A stretch of 64,000 bases of DNA from Desulfovibrio legallii (GTDB lineage Bacteria; Desulfobacterota; Desulfovibrionia; Desulfovibrionales; Desulfovibrionaceae), in contig NZ_FNBX01000004.1 in the NCBI RefSeq assembly GCF_900102485.1, forward strand, positions 124,001 to 188,000, given 5' to 3'. Under the pieces are notes generated by a model. It was not told the origin of the DNA, ran no database searches, and saw nothing but the letters and a program-made list of their open reading frames with translations. Shown piece after piece: positions 33,875 through 43,752 of this stretch (positions are counted from its first letter, which is position 1; each line of letters starts with the position of its first letter). The position numbers and the translations under genes were made by a program.

Positions 33875-36800
33875 ATGGACGCCATTCCCCGGTACCTTTC
33901 CCCGGTCAGCATCATCCCTGGCGGCTGCCCGCAGTTTCTGGATTTTGAACTGCCCCTTGCCGACCTGAAATCACTGACGCGGCAGTTTTACGAAGAAGTA
34001 CGCGCGCCGGAACCCGGCGCTCCGGAGGCCCCGGAGGCCCATCGCTACCAGCACCTGCTGCGCTGCCTGCGACCGGCGACGGCGGACCCCGATCAGGCCG
34101 AAGCCTACCTGGATATGCTCACCGGGCGCCCCTATGCCGTCCCCGGCGAGTATGAAGACAGGGTATACGCCAAAAACGCGCTTAAAGAGCTGGACCTCTG
34201 GGCAGGCCAGTGGCTGCCCGTGCCTTTTCTGCGCACCCTGGACCAGTTCTGGCCGGACGGCGGCAAGCGCTTTGAGTATGGCCCCTCCAACTGGGCGCGG
34301 GCCCGGATTACGCAATCCGCGCGGCGGCCCCAGATGGCGCGCGTGGTGCTGCTTTTTGACACCACGGTGGAAGACAGGCCGGGACAGGGCGAGCAGTACC
34401 ACGCCCTCTCGCCCCAGGACGTGACGGACCACGGGCACTTTATGCTGGCCCACCAGGTGCGCGACAATTCCTGGTTTCTCAACGCGCCATGGGTGGACGA
34501 GTGGCTGGCTGGCCTCTACGATGCCCTGCGGCAGGCCGAGTATGCCCGCTCCAGAAAGCACGGCTCCTGGCGGGACGACACCCCCAACGTGCTGGAACAC
34601 CTGGCCTCCTACCTTACCTGGCTGGAGATCCTACGCCGTGCCTGCGGGGAGCTGGCCGTACAGGTCATCAATCCGGACCGGGACACCCCTGTGGACGTGG
34701 ACCTGGTGCTGGACATCGGCAATTCGCGCACCACGGGCATCCTGGTGGAAACCCTGCCCCAGCGCGTCACCAACCTCAACGACAGTTATCTGCTGGAGCT
34801 ACGCGACCTGAGCGAGCCCGAAAACGTCTACGCCGAGCCCTTTGAAACCCGCGTGGAGTTTGTGGACGCCCAGTTCGGCAACGACGCCCTCTCCCGCCGT
34901 TCCGGCCGCCAAACGCCCGCCTTCGCCTGGCCTTCGGCCGTGCGCATCGGGCCGGAAGCCGCCCGCCTGGCGGCCCAGGCCGTATGCGCGGAAGGGGCCA
35001 CGGGCATGTCCAGCCCCAAGCGCTATCTCTGGGACGAACGCCCCTGGCTGCAGAGCTGGCGCTACAATACCGGCGGCCGGGCCGAGCCCATGGTCAGCCG
35101 CGGGCTCTTTCCCCGGCAGCTCAACCCCCTGGGCACGCCCCTGGCCTGCTTCGGCGACCCCCTGTTCAGAAAAAGTCCGGCCCTGAAAAAGCAGCAGGCC
35201 GAACCCATCTTTGAATCCCTGTTCACCCGCTCCTCGCTCATGCTCTTTATGCTGGGCGAAATTCTCACCCAGGCCCTGGTCACCATCAATTCTCCCACTA
35301 CCCGCTCCCGGCGGGAACAGCCCAATCTGCCCCGGCGGCTGCGGCGGCTTATCTTTACCGTGCCCACGGCCATGCCCGTGGCGGAAAAGCGCATCTTCCG
35401 CCGCTGGGTTACCTGGGCCGTGCGGGTTGTCTGGCAGGCCCTGGGCTGGGGCCAGTGGTACGCGGCCAAGCCCGCAGCCGCGGCCAGGGGCGACTACCGC
35501 CAGAGCCCGCAGGTGCGTTGCGACTGGGATGAGGCCAGCTGCTCCCAGCTGGTGCTGCTCTACAACGAGCTGGCCGTCAAGCAGCACGGCGATGCCCACC
35601 ACCTCTTCCGCCTCCTGGGCAAGCCCCGCGCGGCTTACGGCAACCGGCCCTGCGTGCGTCTGGCCTCCATCGACATCGGCGGCGGCACCACAGACCTTTC
35701 CATCACCACCTTTGAGCTGTCCAGCGGCGAGGGCGACACCCCCCGCATCGTGCCGCATACGGAGTTCCGGGACGGCTTCAACATCGCCGGGGATGAAGTG
35801 CTGCGCGAGGTGGTGGTCAACCACGTCATCCCGGCCATCGGCAAGGCGCTGGAGGCCCACGGCCTGACGGACCCCCGCGCCCTGCTGGGGCAGCTTTTCG
35901 GCCGGGACGCCATCGGCATGTCGCAGGAGGACCGCAACACCCGCGTCCGCCTGGTGCGGCAGATTGCCGTGCCCGTGGCCCTGGGCCTGCTGGCCGCCTG
36001 CGAAAATCCGGACCTCAGCGGGCTCAACCTCACCTGCCCGCTGGAACGTTTTTTTGAACCCGTCCCCCCTGAAACCACAAGAGACGCCAAGGCCGGAGCC
36101 AACGGGCAAGCAGACAACAGGCCGCTGCCCAACGGACAGCCGCACAGCAACGGTCCGGCCCCTTACGCCGCTGTACCGCCGGATGCGGCGCGCGCCCTGG
36201 AGGCCGGTCAGGATGGCGCCCGCGAGGGCGACGTCACGGACGACGCCCCCTTTGTGGCCGCGCCCGCAACCCGGCCCCAGAAGGACACCCTGGAGGCAGT
36301 GGAAAAGTTGGTGCAGCGCGCGGCACCCTTCATCCAGAACTTTAACATTCTGGACGTGCCCATCCAGGTCTGCCCGGCCGCAGTGGCGCACACCATCCGC
36401 GCCACCCTGGGCGGCCCCCTCTCCGCCCTCTGCGAGCTGGCGCACCTGTATGACTGCGACGCCCTACTGCTCACCGGGCGGCCCAGCTCCTGGTCCGCCG
36501 TGGTGGATGCGGTGCTGGCCCGCCTGCCCGTACCGCCGGACAGGATCATCCCCATGCGGCGCTACCGTGCGGGAGCCTGGTATCCCTTTGCCGACGCCAT
36601 GGGCCGCATCAGCGACCCCAAAACCACCGTGGTGGTAGGGGCCATCCTCTGCGCCCTGGCCGACGGCCATCTGGAGGGCTTCTCCTTTGATTCCGCAGCC
36701 CTGCGCCTTACCTCCGCCGCCCGCTACATCGGCGAGATGGACATCAACGGCCAGCTGCGCCGGGCCAAGGTCTGGTTCACGGTGGACGTGAATAGCAGAG

Positions 36801-37180
36801 AATGCAGCGAGCACAGCCGCACGGTGGCCTTCAGCGGCCCCCTTTCCATCGGCTACCGGCAACTGGACGCCGAACGCTGGCCCACTACCCGCTACCTGCT
36901 GCTGACCTTTGCGGACGAGGCGGCCCGCGCCCGCGCCGCGGGCCGCCTGCCCTACGCCGTGGAAGTACGCCTGGACGTGGCGGAAGACGTCTGGGAGGAA
37001 GACGCCCCCCCGGCCGTGAACAATGAGGAAAGCCGCAGTGAAGGCGAATGCAGCATCGCGGACATAACGGACAATCAGGGCAACCGCGTGAACCCGACCG
37101 ATCTGGAAATCCGCCTGCAAACCCTTAAACTGGACGAAGGCTACTGGCTGGACACGGGCATCGTGATCGACGCCGGCTAA
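33875..37180 (+). CDS. srfB: SrfB-family actin-fold ATPase-like protein, 1101 aa
   Basis: This very large protein matches the SrfB family. It shows actin/Hsp70-fold nucleotide-site motifs: LDIGNSRTTG (about 279-288; phosphate 1), IDIGGGTTDLSITTFEL (about 600; phosphate 2) and LLLTGRPSSW (about 866; adenosine-type). Predicted soluble and cytoplasmic. Residues about 720-795 hold a low-complexity Pro/Ala/Asn-rich insertion. ATP-driven conformational change or assembly is inferred from the fold; no function is established. AAGGAAG precedes ATG 33875, one base after the srfA stop. The next gene, srfC, starts one base after its stop, so the three are translated together. Confidence 0.85.
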   Translation: MDAIPRYLSPVSIIPGGCPQFLDFELPLADLKSLTRQFYEEVRAPEPGAPEAPEAHRYQHLLRCLRPATADPDQAEAYLDMLTGRPYAVPGEYEDRVYAKNALKELDLWAGQWLPVPFLRTLDQFWPDGGKRFEYGPSNWARARITQSARRPQMARVVLLFDTTVEDRPGQGEQYHALSPQDVTDHGHFMLAHQVRDNSWFLNAPWVDEWLAGLYDALRQAEYARSRKHGSWRDDTPNVLEHLASYLTWLEILRRACGELAVQVINPDRDTPVDVDLVLDIGNSRTTGILVETLPQRVTNLNDSYLLELRDLSEPENVYAEPFETRVEFVDAQFGNDALSRRSGRQTPAFAWPSAVRIGPEAARLAAQAVCAEGATGMSSPKRYLWDERPWLQSWRYNTGGRAEPMVSRGLFPRQLNPLGTPLACFGDPLFRKSPALKKQQAEPIFESLFTRSSLMLFMLGEILTQALVTINSPTTRSRREQPNLPRRLRRLIFTVPTAMPVAEKRIFRRWVTWAVRVVWQALGWGQWYAAKPAAAARGDYRQSPQVRCDWDEASCSQLVLLYNELAVKQHGDAHHLFRLLGKPRAAYGNRPCVRLASIDIGGGTTDLSITTFELSSGEGDTPRIVPHTEFRDGFNIAGDEVLREVVVNHVIPAIGKALEAHGLTDPRALLGQLFGRDAIGMSQEDRNTRVRLVRQIAVPVALGLLAACENPDLSGLNLTCPLERFFEPVPPETTRDAKAGANGQADNRPLPNGQPHSNGPAPYAAVPPDAARALEAGQDGAREGDVTDDAPFVAAPATRPQKDTLEAVEKLVQRAAPFIQNFNILDVPIQVCPAAVAHTIRATLGGPLSALCELAHLYDCDALLLTGRPSSWSAVVDAVLARLPVPPDRIIPMRRYRAGAWYPFADAMGRISDPKTTVVVGAILCALADGHLEGFSFDSAALRLTSAARYIGEMDINGQLRRAKVWFTVDVNSRECSEHSRTVAFSGPLSIGYRQLDAERWPTTRYLLLTFADEAARARAAGRLPYAVEVRLDVAEDVWEEDAPPAVNNEESRSEGECSIADITDNQGNRVNPTDLEIRLQTLKLDEGYWLDTGIVIDAG

Positions 37181-37181
37181 C

Positions 37182-39812
37182 ATGGGGAACGACATGCAAC
37201 AGCAGGATAGCGAACTGGCGCGGCACTGCCGCCAACTGGCTGAATCCGCCCGGCAAGCCGGAACCTGGCTTGCGGATAACGCCGCCCTGGTGGGCGGCGA
37301 ACGCGCGGCTCTGCAAAAGGACACCCGCCAGGCGGCCCGCTTTTTCGGCAAGTGCGAGCAGGCGGCCCTGCGCAAAATGTGCGTGGGCGTCTTTGGCCCC
37401 AGCCAATCGGGCAAGTCCTACCTCATCTCCGCTCTGGCCAGCAACGCCGCAGGCGTTCTGCTGGCCGACTTTCACGGAGAGGCCCACGACTTCATCAAAG
37501 AAATAAACCCGGAAGGCGGCAAGGAATCCACAGGGCTCGTCACCCGCTTTACCACCACCCCGCCTCCCGGCGTCAGCGTGGATTATCCCATCCGCCTGCG
37601 CCTGCTCTCTGAAACGGACGTGGCCCGCGTGCTGGCCAATACCTACTATGCCGACTGCGACCACAAGGACGCCCCCGACGCCGACGCTCTGCGCGCAAGC
37701 CTGGAGGCCCTGGCCACCCGCGCCGCCGCCTCTCCCCTGCCCGGCGGGCTGAGCGACGACGACGTGGAAGAGCTCCGGGACTATGTGCAGAAGAATTTCG
37801 CCTCCCGTCCGCGCGTGCAGCTGCTCCAGAACGGCTACTGGGCGCGGGCCGTGGAGCTTGCCCCCCGGCTGGATCTGGACGGCCGCGCCGCGCTGCTGGG
37901 CCTGATCTGGGACAACGTGCCGCAGTTCCAGGCGGTTTATCTGGAGCTCTGTGCAGCCCTGCACGGGCTCGGCAACCCCGCAGAAGCCTTCTGCCCGCGC
38001 GAGGCTCTTATCCCGCGTGAAAACAGCATTATCGACGTGGCCCGTCTGCACGGCCTGGGCGCGCCCGCCGGGGACGATACCCTGTCCATTGCCACTGCGG
38101 AGGGCCGCAGCGCGCGCCTGCCCCGGGCCGTGGTCACGGCCCTCACGGCAGAAATCACCATCTACATGCGCGAAAAGCCAGACGATTTCTTTGACTACAC
38201 CGATCTGCTGGACTTCCCCGGCTACCGGGCGCGCTACAAGTTCACCAATCTGCGCGAAGCCCTGGAAACCAAACGCGAAACCCTCAAGGAGCTCTTCCTG
38301 CGCGGCAAGGTGGCCTATCTTTTTGAACGCTACCGGGAGGAAAAAGAGCTCACCAGCATGCTCCTCTGCATCGGGCCCAGCACCCAGGAGGTGCAGGACC
38401 TGCCCCAGGCCGTCTATGAATGGATCTGCTCCACCCACGGGGAGCGGCCCGAAATGCGCGCGGGCAAGCCCCCGGCCCTGTTCTTCGTCCTCACCAAGAT
38501 GGACATGGAGTTTGAAAAAAAAGCCGGTTCCCCCTCGGTGGAAACCCGCTGGACCACGCGCCTGGAGTCCTCCCTGGTCAACTTCTTCGGCCAGATGCAC
38601 GACTGGCCGCAGAACTGGGACGGCACGCAGCCTTTCAACAACGTTTTTCTGCTGCGCAACCCCAACTTCCTGTGCGAGGCCATCTTCACCTACGACCAAC
38701 GGCGGGAAACCGGCATCCGCCCAGAGCAGCAGGCCTTTGTGGAGGAAGTCCGCCGCGCCTTCCTCCAGTCCCCCCTGGTGCAGCGCCATGTGGCCCAGCC
38801 GGAGGCGGTCTGGCAGGCGGCCATGACCCTCAACGACGGCGGCGTGTCCCTGCTGCGGGAGCGCCTGCGGCCCCTGTGCAATCCGGAGCTCAAACGCCGC
38901 CAGATCGCCGTAAGCCTTGCGGAACGCTGCGCCCGGCTGCGTACGGCCCTTGCCCCTTTCTACCGCCCTGACGACCGGGAAGAACTGCGCCGCCAGAAGG
39001 AGCAGCTGGCCCGCAGCCTGGCTGTGCTGCTGGCCGGCGTGGCGGAAAAACAGCTCTTCGGCGCTTTTCTGCGCCGCCTCCAGGTGCGGGACGAAGACCT
39101 CTACGAGCTGTGCTGCAACGCCTGGCAGAGCCCGGTTGCGGGTGAGGCCCCGCCCGCCCCGGTGGTGGGCACCCGCGTGGCCGCCAGCGACATTCTGAGC
39201 GATATTTTCGGCGATGCGGCCCCGGCCGCCCCCAAGGAGGAACACGCCGCCCCGGCCAGAGACACGGCAGGCGTATTCGCCGCCACAGTGCTGGACCATT
39301 GGATTGAACGGCTGCGCCAGTTCGGCGGCGGCGCGGAAATCCGCACCCTGTTCGACCTGCCCGCGCGGGAGGTGGACCAGCTCTGCCATGAGCTCATCCA
39401 GGCCGCCGCCCGCTGCCGCCTGCGGGAAACCCTGGAGGCCGAGCTGCGCCGCAACACGGCCTACGGCAACCTGGCCAGGGAACGTCAGGTCTGGAAGCAG
39501 GTCAGCCTGGCGGCGGACGCCATCAACGCCTTTGTGGACTGGCTGGGCTTTGACCCCCGCAACAAAAGCCGCGCCGAGCGCACCCTCCAGCTGGGCGGCA
39601 AAGCCGTAAGCCTGTTCGACCCGCCGCCGGACGTCGTGGGCGAGCCCCGCATCGGGGAGCAGGAAGCCCCCTACGACCGCCTCTGGTATACGGACTGGCT
39701 GCGCGCCTTGGTGGCCAACATCCTGGCCAATGTGGATTTTGACGGCCAGCAGAGCGTGAACCCGGAACAAAACAACCGCCTGCGCGACATTTTGCAGGCT
39801 TTCAAGGATTGA
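37182..39812 (+). CDS. srfC: SrfC-family GTPase-like protein
   Basis: This 876-aa protein matches the SrfC family. After a helical N-terminus comes a P-loop, GPSQSGKS (about 72-79), then LLDFPGYR (about 343; G3-like DxxG) and LTKMDMEF (about 437; TKxD-type G4), which together indicate a dynamin/GTPase-like G domain with long insertions. The C-terminal half is helical. It is probably cytoplasmic and may act with the actin-fold SrfB. Two starts are possible: ATG 37182 and ATG 37194; only the second has a good GGGGA element. It ends 2 nt before the next gene. Confidence 0.85.
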   Translation: MGNDMQQQDSELARHCRQLAESARQAGTWLADNAALVGGERAALQKDTRQAARFFGKCEQAALRKMCVGVFGPSQSGKSYLISALASNAAGVLLADFHGEAHDFIKEINPEGGKESTGLVTRFTTTPPPGVSVDYPIRLRLLSETDVARVLANTYYADCDHKDAPDADALRASLEALATRAAASPLPGGLSDDDVEELRDYVQKNFASRPRVQLLQNGYWARAVELAPRLDLDGRAALLGLIWDNVPQFQAVYLELCAALHGLGNPAEAFCPREALIPRENSIIDVARLHGLGAPAGDDTLSIATAEGRSARLPRAVVTALTAEITIYMREKPDDFFDYTDLLDFPGYRARYKFTNLREALETKRETLKELFLRGKVAYLFERYREEKELTSMLLCIGPSTQEVQDLPQAVYEWICSTHGERPEMRAGKPPALFFVLTKMDMEFEKKAGSPSVETRWTTRLESSLVNFFGQMHDWPQNWDGTQPFNNVFLLRNPNFLCEAIFTYDQRRETGIRPEQQAFVEEVRRAFLQSPLVQRHVAQPEAVWQAAMTLNDGGVSLLRERLRPLCNPELKRRQIAVSLAERCARLRTALAPFYRPDDREELRRQKEQLARSLAVLLAGVAEKQLFGAFLRRLQVRDEDLYELCCNAWQSPVAGEAPPAPVVGTRVAASDILSDIFGDAAPAAPKEEHAAPARDTAGVFAATVLDHWIERLRQFGGGAEIRTLFDLPAREVDQLCHELIQAAARCRLRETLEAELRRNTAYGNLARERQVWKQVSLAADAINAFVDWLGFDPRNKSRAERTLQLGGKAVSLFDPPPDVVGEPRIGEQEAPYDRLWYTDWLRALVANILANVDFDGQQSVNPEQNNRLRDILQAFKD

Positions 39813-39814
39813 GC

Positions 39815-40906
39815 ATGCGCGCCACCATCACTGCCGATGCCAGACGCGGCCCTGGCTACGCCACCATTGTCGTCGCCGAGGCCCCGGAAAGCGCCGGGCC
39901 GGAATTTCTTCTCCGGCGGGCCTCGGACCAGAAAAGCCTGACAACCAGCGGCTGGCAGGAAAACGAAACCCGCCTCAGCCCGGAGAGCTGGGATCGTCCG
40001 GACGCCGCAACCCTGCGCCTGCAGGTGGGCCCCGGCGTGGTGGACGCCCTGGACGACCTGGACGCCTACCGGCTCACCCTTGCCAATGCCGCGCCCTGCG
40101 TGCTGGAGGTGGGGCCGCTGGCGTACTCCCCCATGCGCGGCGGGCACGGTCTGGGCGAGGCCGTTGCCGCGCAGATGCCGGAAGAGCCGCCCCTGGAGGT
40201 TCCGGCCGAAGAACCGGAGGCGCCGGCAACGGAAGGCCTGACCGCGCCGGACGCGCCGCCCCTGGCCCTGGATCCGCAGCCGCCCGCCCGCAGCCGCGGC
40301 CCGTTCCTGCTGCTTCTGGCCCTGCTGCTCCTGGCAGTGCTGGGCTTTGCCCTGTGGTGGTTTGTGCTGCGCACGCCCGCCACGCCGCCAATGACAGCCC
40401 CCGGCGCCGGCGCAGAGGCCGGAACGGCCGCTGCCCCCCAGACGCCGGGGCAGGACGCCGCAAAGCAAAACGCCGCAACACCGAATGCTGCGGGCCCAAA
40501 CGCCGGAGGCCAGACGCCGCCCCAGCAGTCGCCCCTGCGCATGGCCCGAGAGCTGCTGCGCGGCCAGGCCCAGCCGGAGCAAAGTCTGGAGGCGGCCAAA
40601 CCCCTGCGCACGGCCCAGGCAAGCCCGGAACAGAGCGACGCTGCCTTCCTGCTGCTGGAAGATGCGGCCCAGAAGGGCAATGCCGCGGCCATGTATATGG
40701 TGGCCCAGTTTTATGACCCGCAAAGCTCCCTGCCGCGCGGCAGTCTGCCCGTGGATCTGACCCAGGCCAAGCGCTGGTATGAAGCCGCCCTGCAAAAAGG
40801 CCAGGCCGAGGCCCGCCCGGCTCTGGAAGCCCTGCGCGCCTATGCCCGGGCACAGGCGGACAAAGGCGACGCCGAAGCCGCCGCCCTGCTGCAGGGCTGG
40901 AAATAA
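39815..40906 (+). CDS. Single-pass membrane protein with Sel1-like repeats
   Basis: The 363-aa protein has an N-terminal soluble domain (about 1-115; a beta-rich segment with GYATIVVAEAPES and LRLQVGPGVVDALDDL), a Pro/Glu-rich linker, one TM helix (about 165-188; GPFLLLLALLLLAVLGFALWWFVL), an Ala/Pro/Gln-rich stretch, and C-terminal Sel1-like repeats (AAFLLLEDAAQKGNAAAMYMVAQFYD and QAKRWYEAALQKGQAEA). Sel1 repeats bind protein partners. Topology suggests that the N-domain faces SrfB/SrfC and the repeats face the periplasm. AAGGA precedes ATG 39815. Confidence 0.75.
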   Translation: MRATITADARRGPGYATIVVAEAPESAGPEFLLRRASDQKSLTTSGWQENETRLSPESWDRPDAATLRLQVGPGVVDALDDLDAYRLTLANAAPCVLEVGPLAYSPMRGGHGLGEAVAAQMPEEPPLEVPAEEPEAPATEGLTAPDAPPLALDPQPPARSRGPFLLLLALLLLAVLGFALWWFVLRTPATPPMTAPGAGAEAGTAAAPQTPGQDAAKQNAATPNAAGPNAGGQTPPQQSPLRMARELLRGQAQPEQSLEAAKPLRTAQASPEQSDAAFLLLEDAAQKGNAAAMYMVAQFYDPQSSLPRGSLPVDLTQAKRWYEAALQKGQAEARPALEALRAYARAQADKGDAEAAALLQGWK

Positions 40907-40919
40907 GCGAGGAAACGCC

Positions 40920-42896
40920 ATGCATTTTCTTCTCTGTTCCGTGCGGCGGACCTGTTGTCTGCTGTTGCTGGCAGCGACCGCCCTGCTGGCGGCCACGCCG
41001 CCGACCGCCGCCGCCCCCCTGCTGCAGGAGGGTAAAAAAAGCCTCTACCAGCGAGTGGTCAGCCACCCCGGCGCAACCCTGCTGGCCGAACCCAAGGCCG
41101 ATGCCGCCGTGCTGACCAAGGCGGTAACGCCGTTCACCGTGTTCTACGTCTATGCCCGACAGGAGGGCTGGCTTCAGGTGGGCGTTTCCGTCACCCAGCC
41201 CCAGGGCTGGCTGGAAGCGGCCAAAACCACAGCCTGGAACCAGTCCCTGACGCTGCTCTTCACCCCGCGCACGGGGCGCGACCCGGTGCTCTTTTTCCGC
41301 ACCCGGCAGGCTCTGGACGATCTCTGCGCCGCGCCGGACATGGAAAACCGCCTGGCCGGGCTGGAAAAACAGGCCGCCGACCTGCGCGCCCGCAACGCCG
41401 CCCTGCCGGAAAACCTGCCCATTGTGGCCGCCGAACCGGCGGACGCTGCCGGGGCCGTCTCCGAAAAGCGCTTCTACCTCATGCCTATTCTGGACATGCA
41501 GGATCCGTATGCGGGCGTCAAATTTCTCCAGGTGGCCTCCATTGATCCCGGCACAGCGGGCAAAACCGGCGCAGCCCCCGCGGGCCCGCCCAAGACGGGC
41601 ATCGCCCTGGTGCTGGACACCAGCATTTCCATGAAGCCGTATATTGACCAGAGCCTCAATGTGGTGCGCCAGATCTACAACCGCATTGAAAAAAGCAACC
41701 TGGCCGACAAGGTGGGCTTTGCCGTGGTGGCCTTCCGCAGCAGCACCAAGGCCACGCCGGGCCTGGAATACACGACCAGGGTGGTCAGCGACTTCGCCAC
41801 GGCCAAAGACCGCAAAGGCCTGGAGGACAACCTCGCCAAAGTGCGGGAGGCCACGGTCTCCAGCCACGACTTCAATGAAGATTCCCTGGCGGGCGTGCAA
41901 ACGGCCGTGCAGTCTCTCAACTGGGGGCCCTACGCCTCCCGGCTTATCCTGCTCATCTCCGACGCCGGGCCGCTCAAAAGTGCGGACCCCTATGCCTCGG
42001 TGCGCATGGGCCCCAGCGAGGTCAACGACCTGGCCCGGCAAAAAGGCATCTGGATCACCGCCGTGCACGTCAAAAGCCCCTCCGGCAAGGCCAACCACGC
42101 CTATGCGGAACAGAGCTACCGCGCCTTAAGCCGCCTCTCCGGCGAGCGCTCCAACTATCAGGCCGTGGCCGCGCCCACCCCCCAGGCCGGGGCCGCCCAG
42201 TTCGCCGCTGTGGCCAGAACCCTGGCCTCCGGCATGCTGGATATGGTCCAGAACACGGCGGCGGGCAAAATCATGACCCGCCCCAAGGACGAAAAACCGC
42301 AGAACGAAACGCCCGAAACCGCGGCCGCCCGCATGGCCGCCACCCTGGGCTACGCCATGCAGCTGGAGTATCTGGGCCGCGCGCGGGAAAATCAGGCCCC
42401 CAGCGTGGTTAACTCCTGGATTGCGGATATGGATCTGGCCCGCCTGGCCCGCAAGGAGCAGGCACCCAGCGTGGAAGTGGCCGTACTCCTGACCAAAAAC
42501 CAGCTCAGCGACCTGAGCAGCCAGCTCAAGACCATCATCGACAATGCGGAGCGCACCAAAAAAACCGACGCCCGCGACTTCTTCCAGGGCGTGCTTTCCG
42601 CCTCCACCCGCATGGCCCGCGATCCCAACCTGCCCACCCAAGGCAAAACCCTGGCCGAACTGGGCGTGCTGGCAGAGTTTCTGGACGGCCTGCCCTACAA
42701 AAGCGACGTCATGCTCCTGCGCGAGGAGGACTGGTACCGCATGAGCGTGGGCGAGCAGACAACCTTCATCAACCGCCTTAAATCCCGTCTGGCCCGCTAT
42801 GAGGAATACGACCGCGACCGCGCCAACTGGGAGAGCTTCGGCCAGGCCGACGCCGGGGAGTGGGTCTACCGTGTGCCCCTGCGCATGCTGCCCTGA
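40920..42896 (+). CDS. Exported von Willebrand factor A-domain protein
   Basis: This 658-aa protein has a signal peptide (CCLLLLAATALLAATPPTAAA), an SH3b-like domain (about 40-110; PGATLLAEPKADAAVLTKAVTPF), a short coiled coil, and a vWA domain (about 225-430) with a MIDAS DxSxS at D233-S237 (LVLDTSISM). The C-terminal 200 residues are helical. vWA domains bind protein partners through a metal ion. Predicted to work in the periplasm. GAGGAA precedes the ATG, 13 nt after the previous gene. It could couple to the SUMF1-fold and protease proteins of the same cluster. Confidence 0.85.
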   Translation: MHFLLCSVRRTCCLLLLAATALLAATPPTAAAPLLQEGKKSLYQRVVSHPGATLLAEPKADAAVLTKAVTPFTVFYVYARQEGWLQVGVSVTQPQGWLEAAKTTAWNQSLTLLFTPRTGRDPVLFFRTRQALDDLCAAPDMENRLAGLEKQAADLRARNAALPENLPIVAAEPADAAGAVSEKRFYLMPILDMQDPYAGVKFLQVASIDPGTAGKTGAAPAGPPKTGIALVLDTSISMKPYIDQSLNVVRQIYNRIEKSNLADKVGFAVVAFRSSTKATPGLEYTTRVVSDFATAKDRKGLEDNLAKVREATVSSHDFNEDSLAGVQTAVQSLNWGPYASRLILLISDAGPLKSADPYASVRMGPSEVNDLARQKGIWITAVHVKSPSGKANHAYAEQSYRALSRLSGERSNYQAVAAPTPQAGAAQFAAVARTLASGMLDMVQNTAAGKIMTRPKDEKPQNETPETAAARMAATLGYAMQLEYLGRARENQAPSVVNSWIADMDLARLARKEQAPSVEVAVLLTKNQLSDLSSQLKTIIDNAERTKKTDARDFFQGVLSASTRMARDPNLPTQGKTLAELGVLAEFLDGLPYKSDVMLLREEDWYRMSVGEQTTFINRLKSRLARYEEYDRDRANWESFGQADAGEWVYRVPLRMLP

Positions 42897-42927
42897 AGCC
42901 GGAGCCGGTGCTTCGGCCGAGGACTGC

Positions 42928-43752
42928 GTGTTCCGGCTCCGGCGGGTAATCAAAACCCGCCCCGGCGCGGCCGGCTTTTGCCTGCACATAGACCGGCTTG
43001 ACGTGCCGCGCGGCGCGCTGCTGGCCCTGACAGGCCCCAGCGGCTGCGGCAAAAGCACGGCGCTGGACCTGCTGGCCTGCGCCCTGCGGCCCGACCCCCC
43101 GGCAAGGGAAGGCGGGCCGCAAGGGCCCGCGACAACGCAGGCCCTCTTTGCTTTTGCGCCAGCGCCGGGCGCTGTCACGGACGTGCTGGCCGCCTGGGAG
43201 CGCGGCGGCACGGACGCCCTGGCCCGGCTGCGCCTGCGCCACCTGGGTTATGTACTGCAAACCGGCGGGCTGCTGCCTTTTCTCACCGCCGGGGAAAACA
43301 TCCTCCTGCGCCGTCGCGCCCTGGGGCTTGCGGCTTCCCGCCTGGAAGACCCCCCGGACGCCTTCCAAGACGTGCCGGCCCGGTTGGGCATCGCCCGGCT
43401 GCTGGGCCAGCGTCCTGCCACGCTCTCCGTGGGCGAACGCCAGCGCGCGGCCATTGCCGCGGCTTTGGCCCACGGCCCTTCCGTAGTGCTGGCGGACGAG
43501 CCCACCGCCGCCCTGGACCCCCTGCACGCCAACGCCGTGCTGCGCCTGCTGGCGCAGCTTGCGCGCGAGCTCAACGTCGCCGTGATCATGGTCACGCACG
43601 ATGCGGCAGCGGCAGCGGCCGCCGGGTTCACGCCCGTGCCCGTGCGCGTGCACGCCGTGGGGGAGGCGACCCTGGCCCGCATCTGCTGGCCGGAGAATCC
43701 GGATCCGGACGCACCGCGGCCTGAAGAATCCAAAGAGGAGGCCCGATCCTGA
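42928..43752 (+). CDS. ABC transporter ATPase, LolD/MacB-like
   Basis: This 274-aa ABC ATPase has Walker A GPSGCGKST (about 36-44), Q-loop LGYVLQTGGLLPFL, signature LSVGERQR, Walker B VVLADEPTAALDP and H-loop MVTHD. The Q-loop QTGGLLPFLT pattern is of the LolD/FtsE/MacB class, whose permeases drive mechanical events or lipoprotein extraction rather than classical import. An extra Ala/Pro segment lies after Walker A. The GTG start at 42928 was chosen because GAGGA precedes it and it follows the vWA stop; upstream in-frame sequence lies inside the vWA gene. Its stop overlaps the permease ATG (TGATG). Confidence 0.85.
   Translation: MFRLRRVIKTRPGAAGFCLHIDRLDVPRGALLALTGPSGCGKSTALDLLACALRPDPPAREGGPQGPATTQALFAFAPAPGAVTDVLAAWERGGTDALARLRLRHLGYVLQTGGLLPFLTAGENILLRRRALGLAASRLEDPPDAFQDVPARLGIARLLGQRPATLSVGERQRAAIAAALAHGPSVVLADEPTAALDPLHANAVLRLLAQLARELNVAVIMVTHDAAAAAAAGFTPVPVRVHAVGEATLARICWPENPDPDAPRPEESKEEARS

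Noticed and set aside
37125..39770. 881-aa minus-strand open frame opposite srfC
   Set aside because: Antisense shadow made possible by high GC; srfC on the plus strand has a P-loop and family match.
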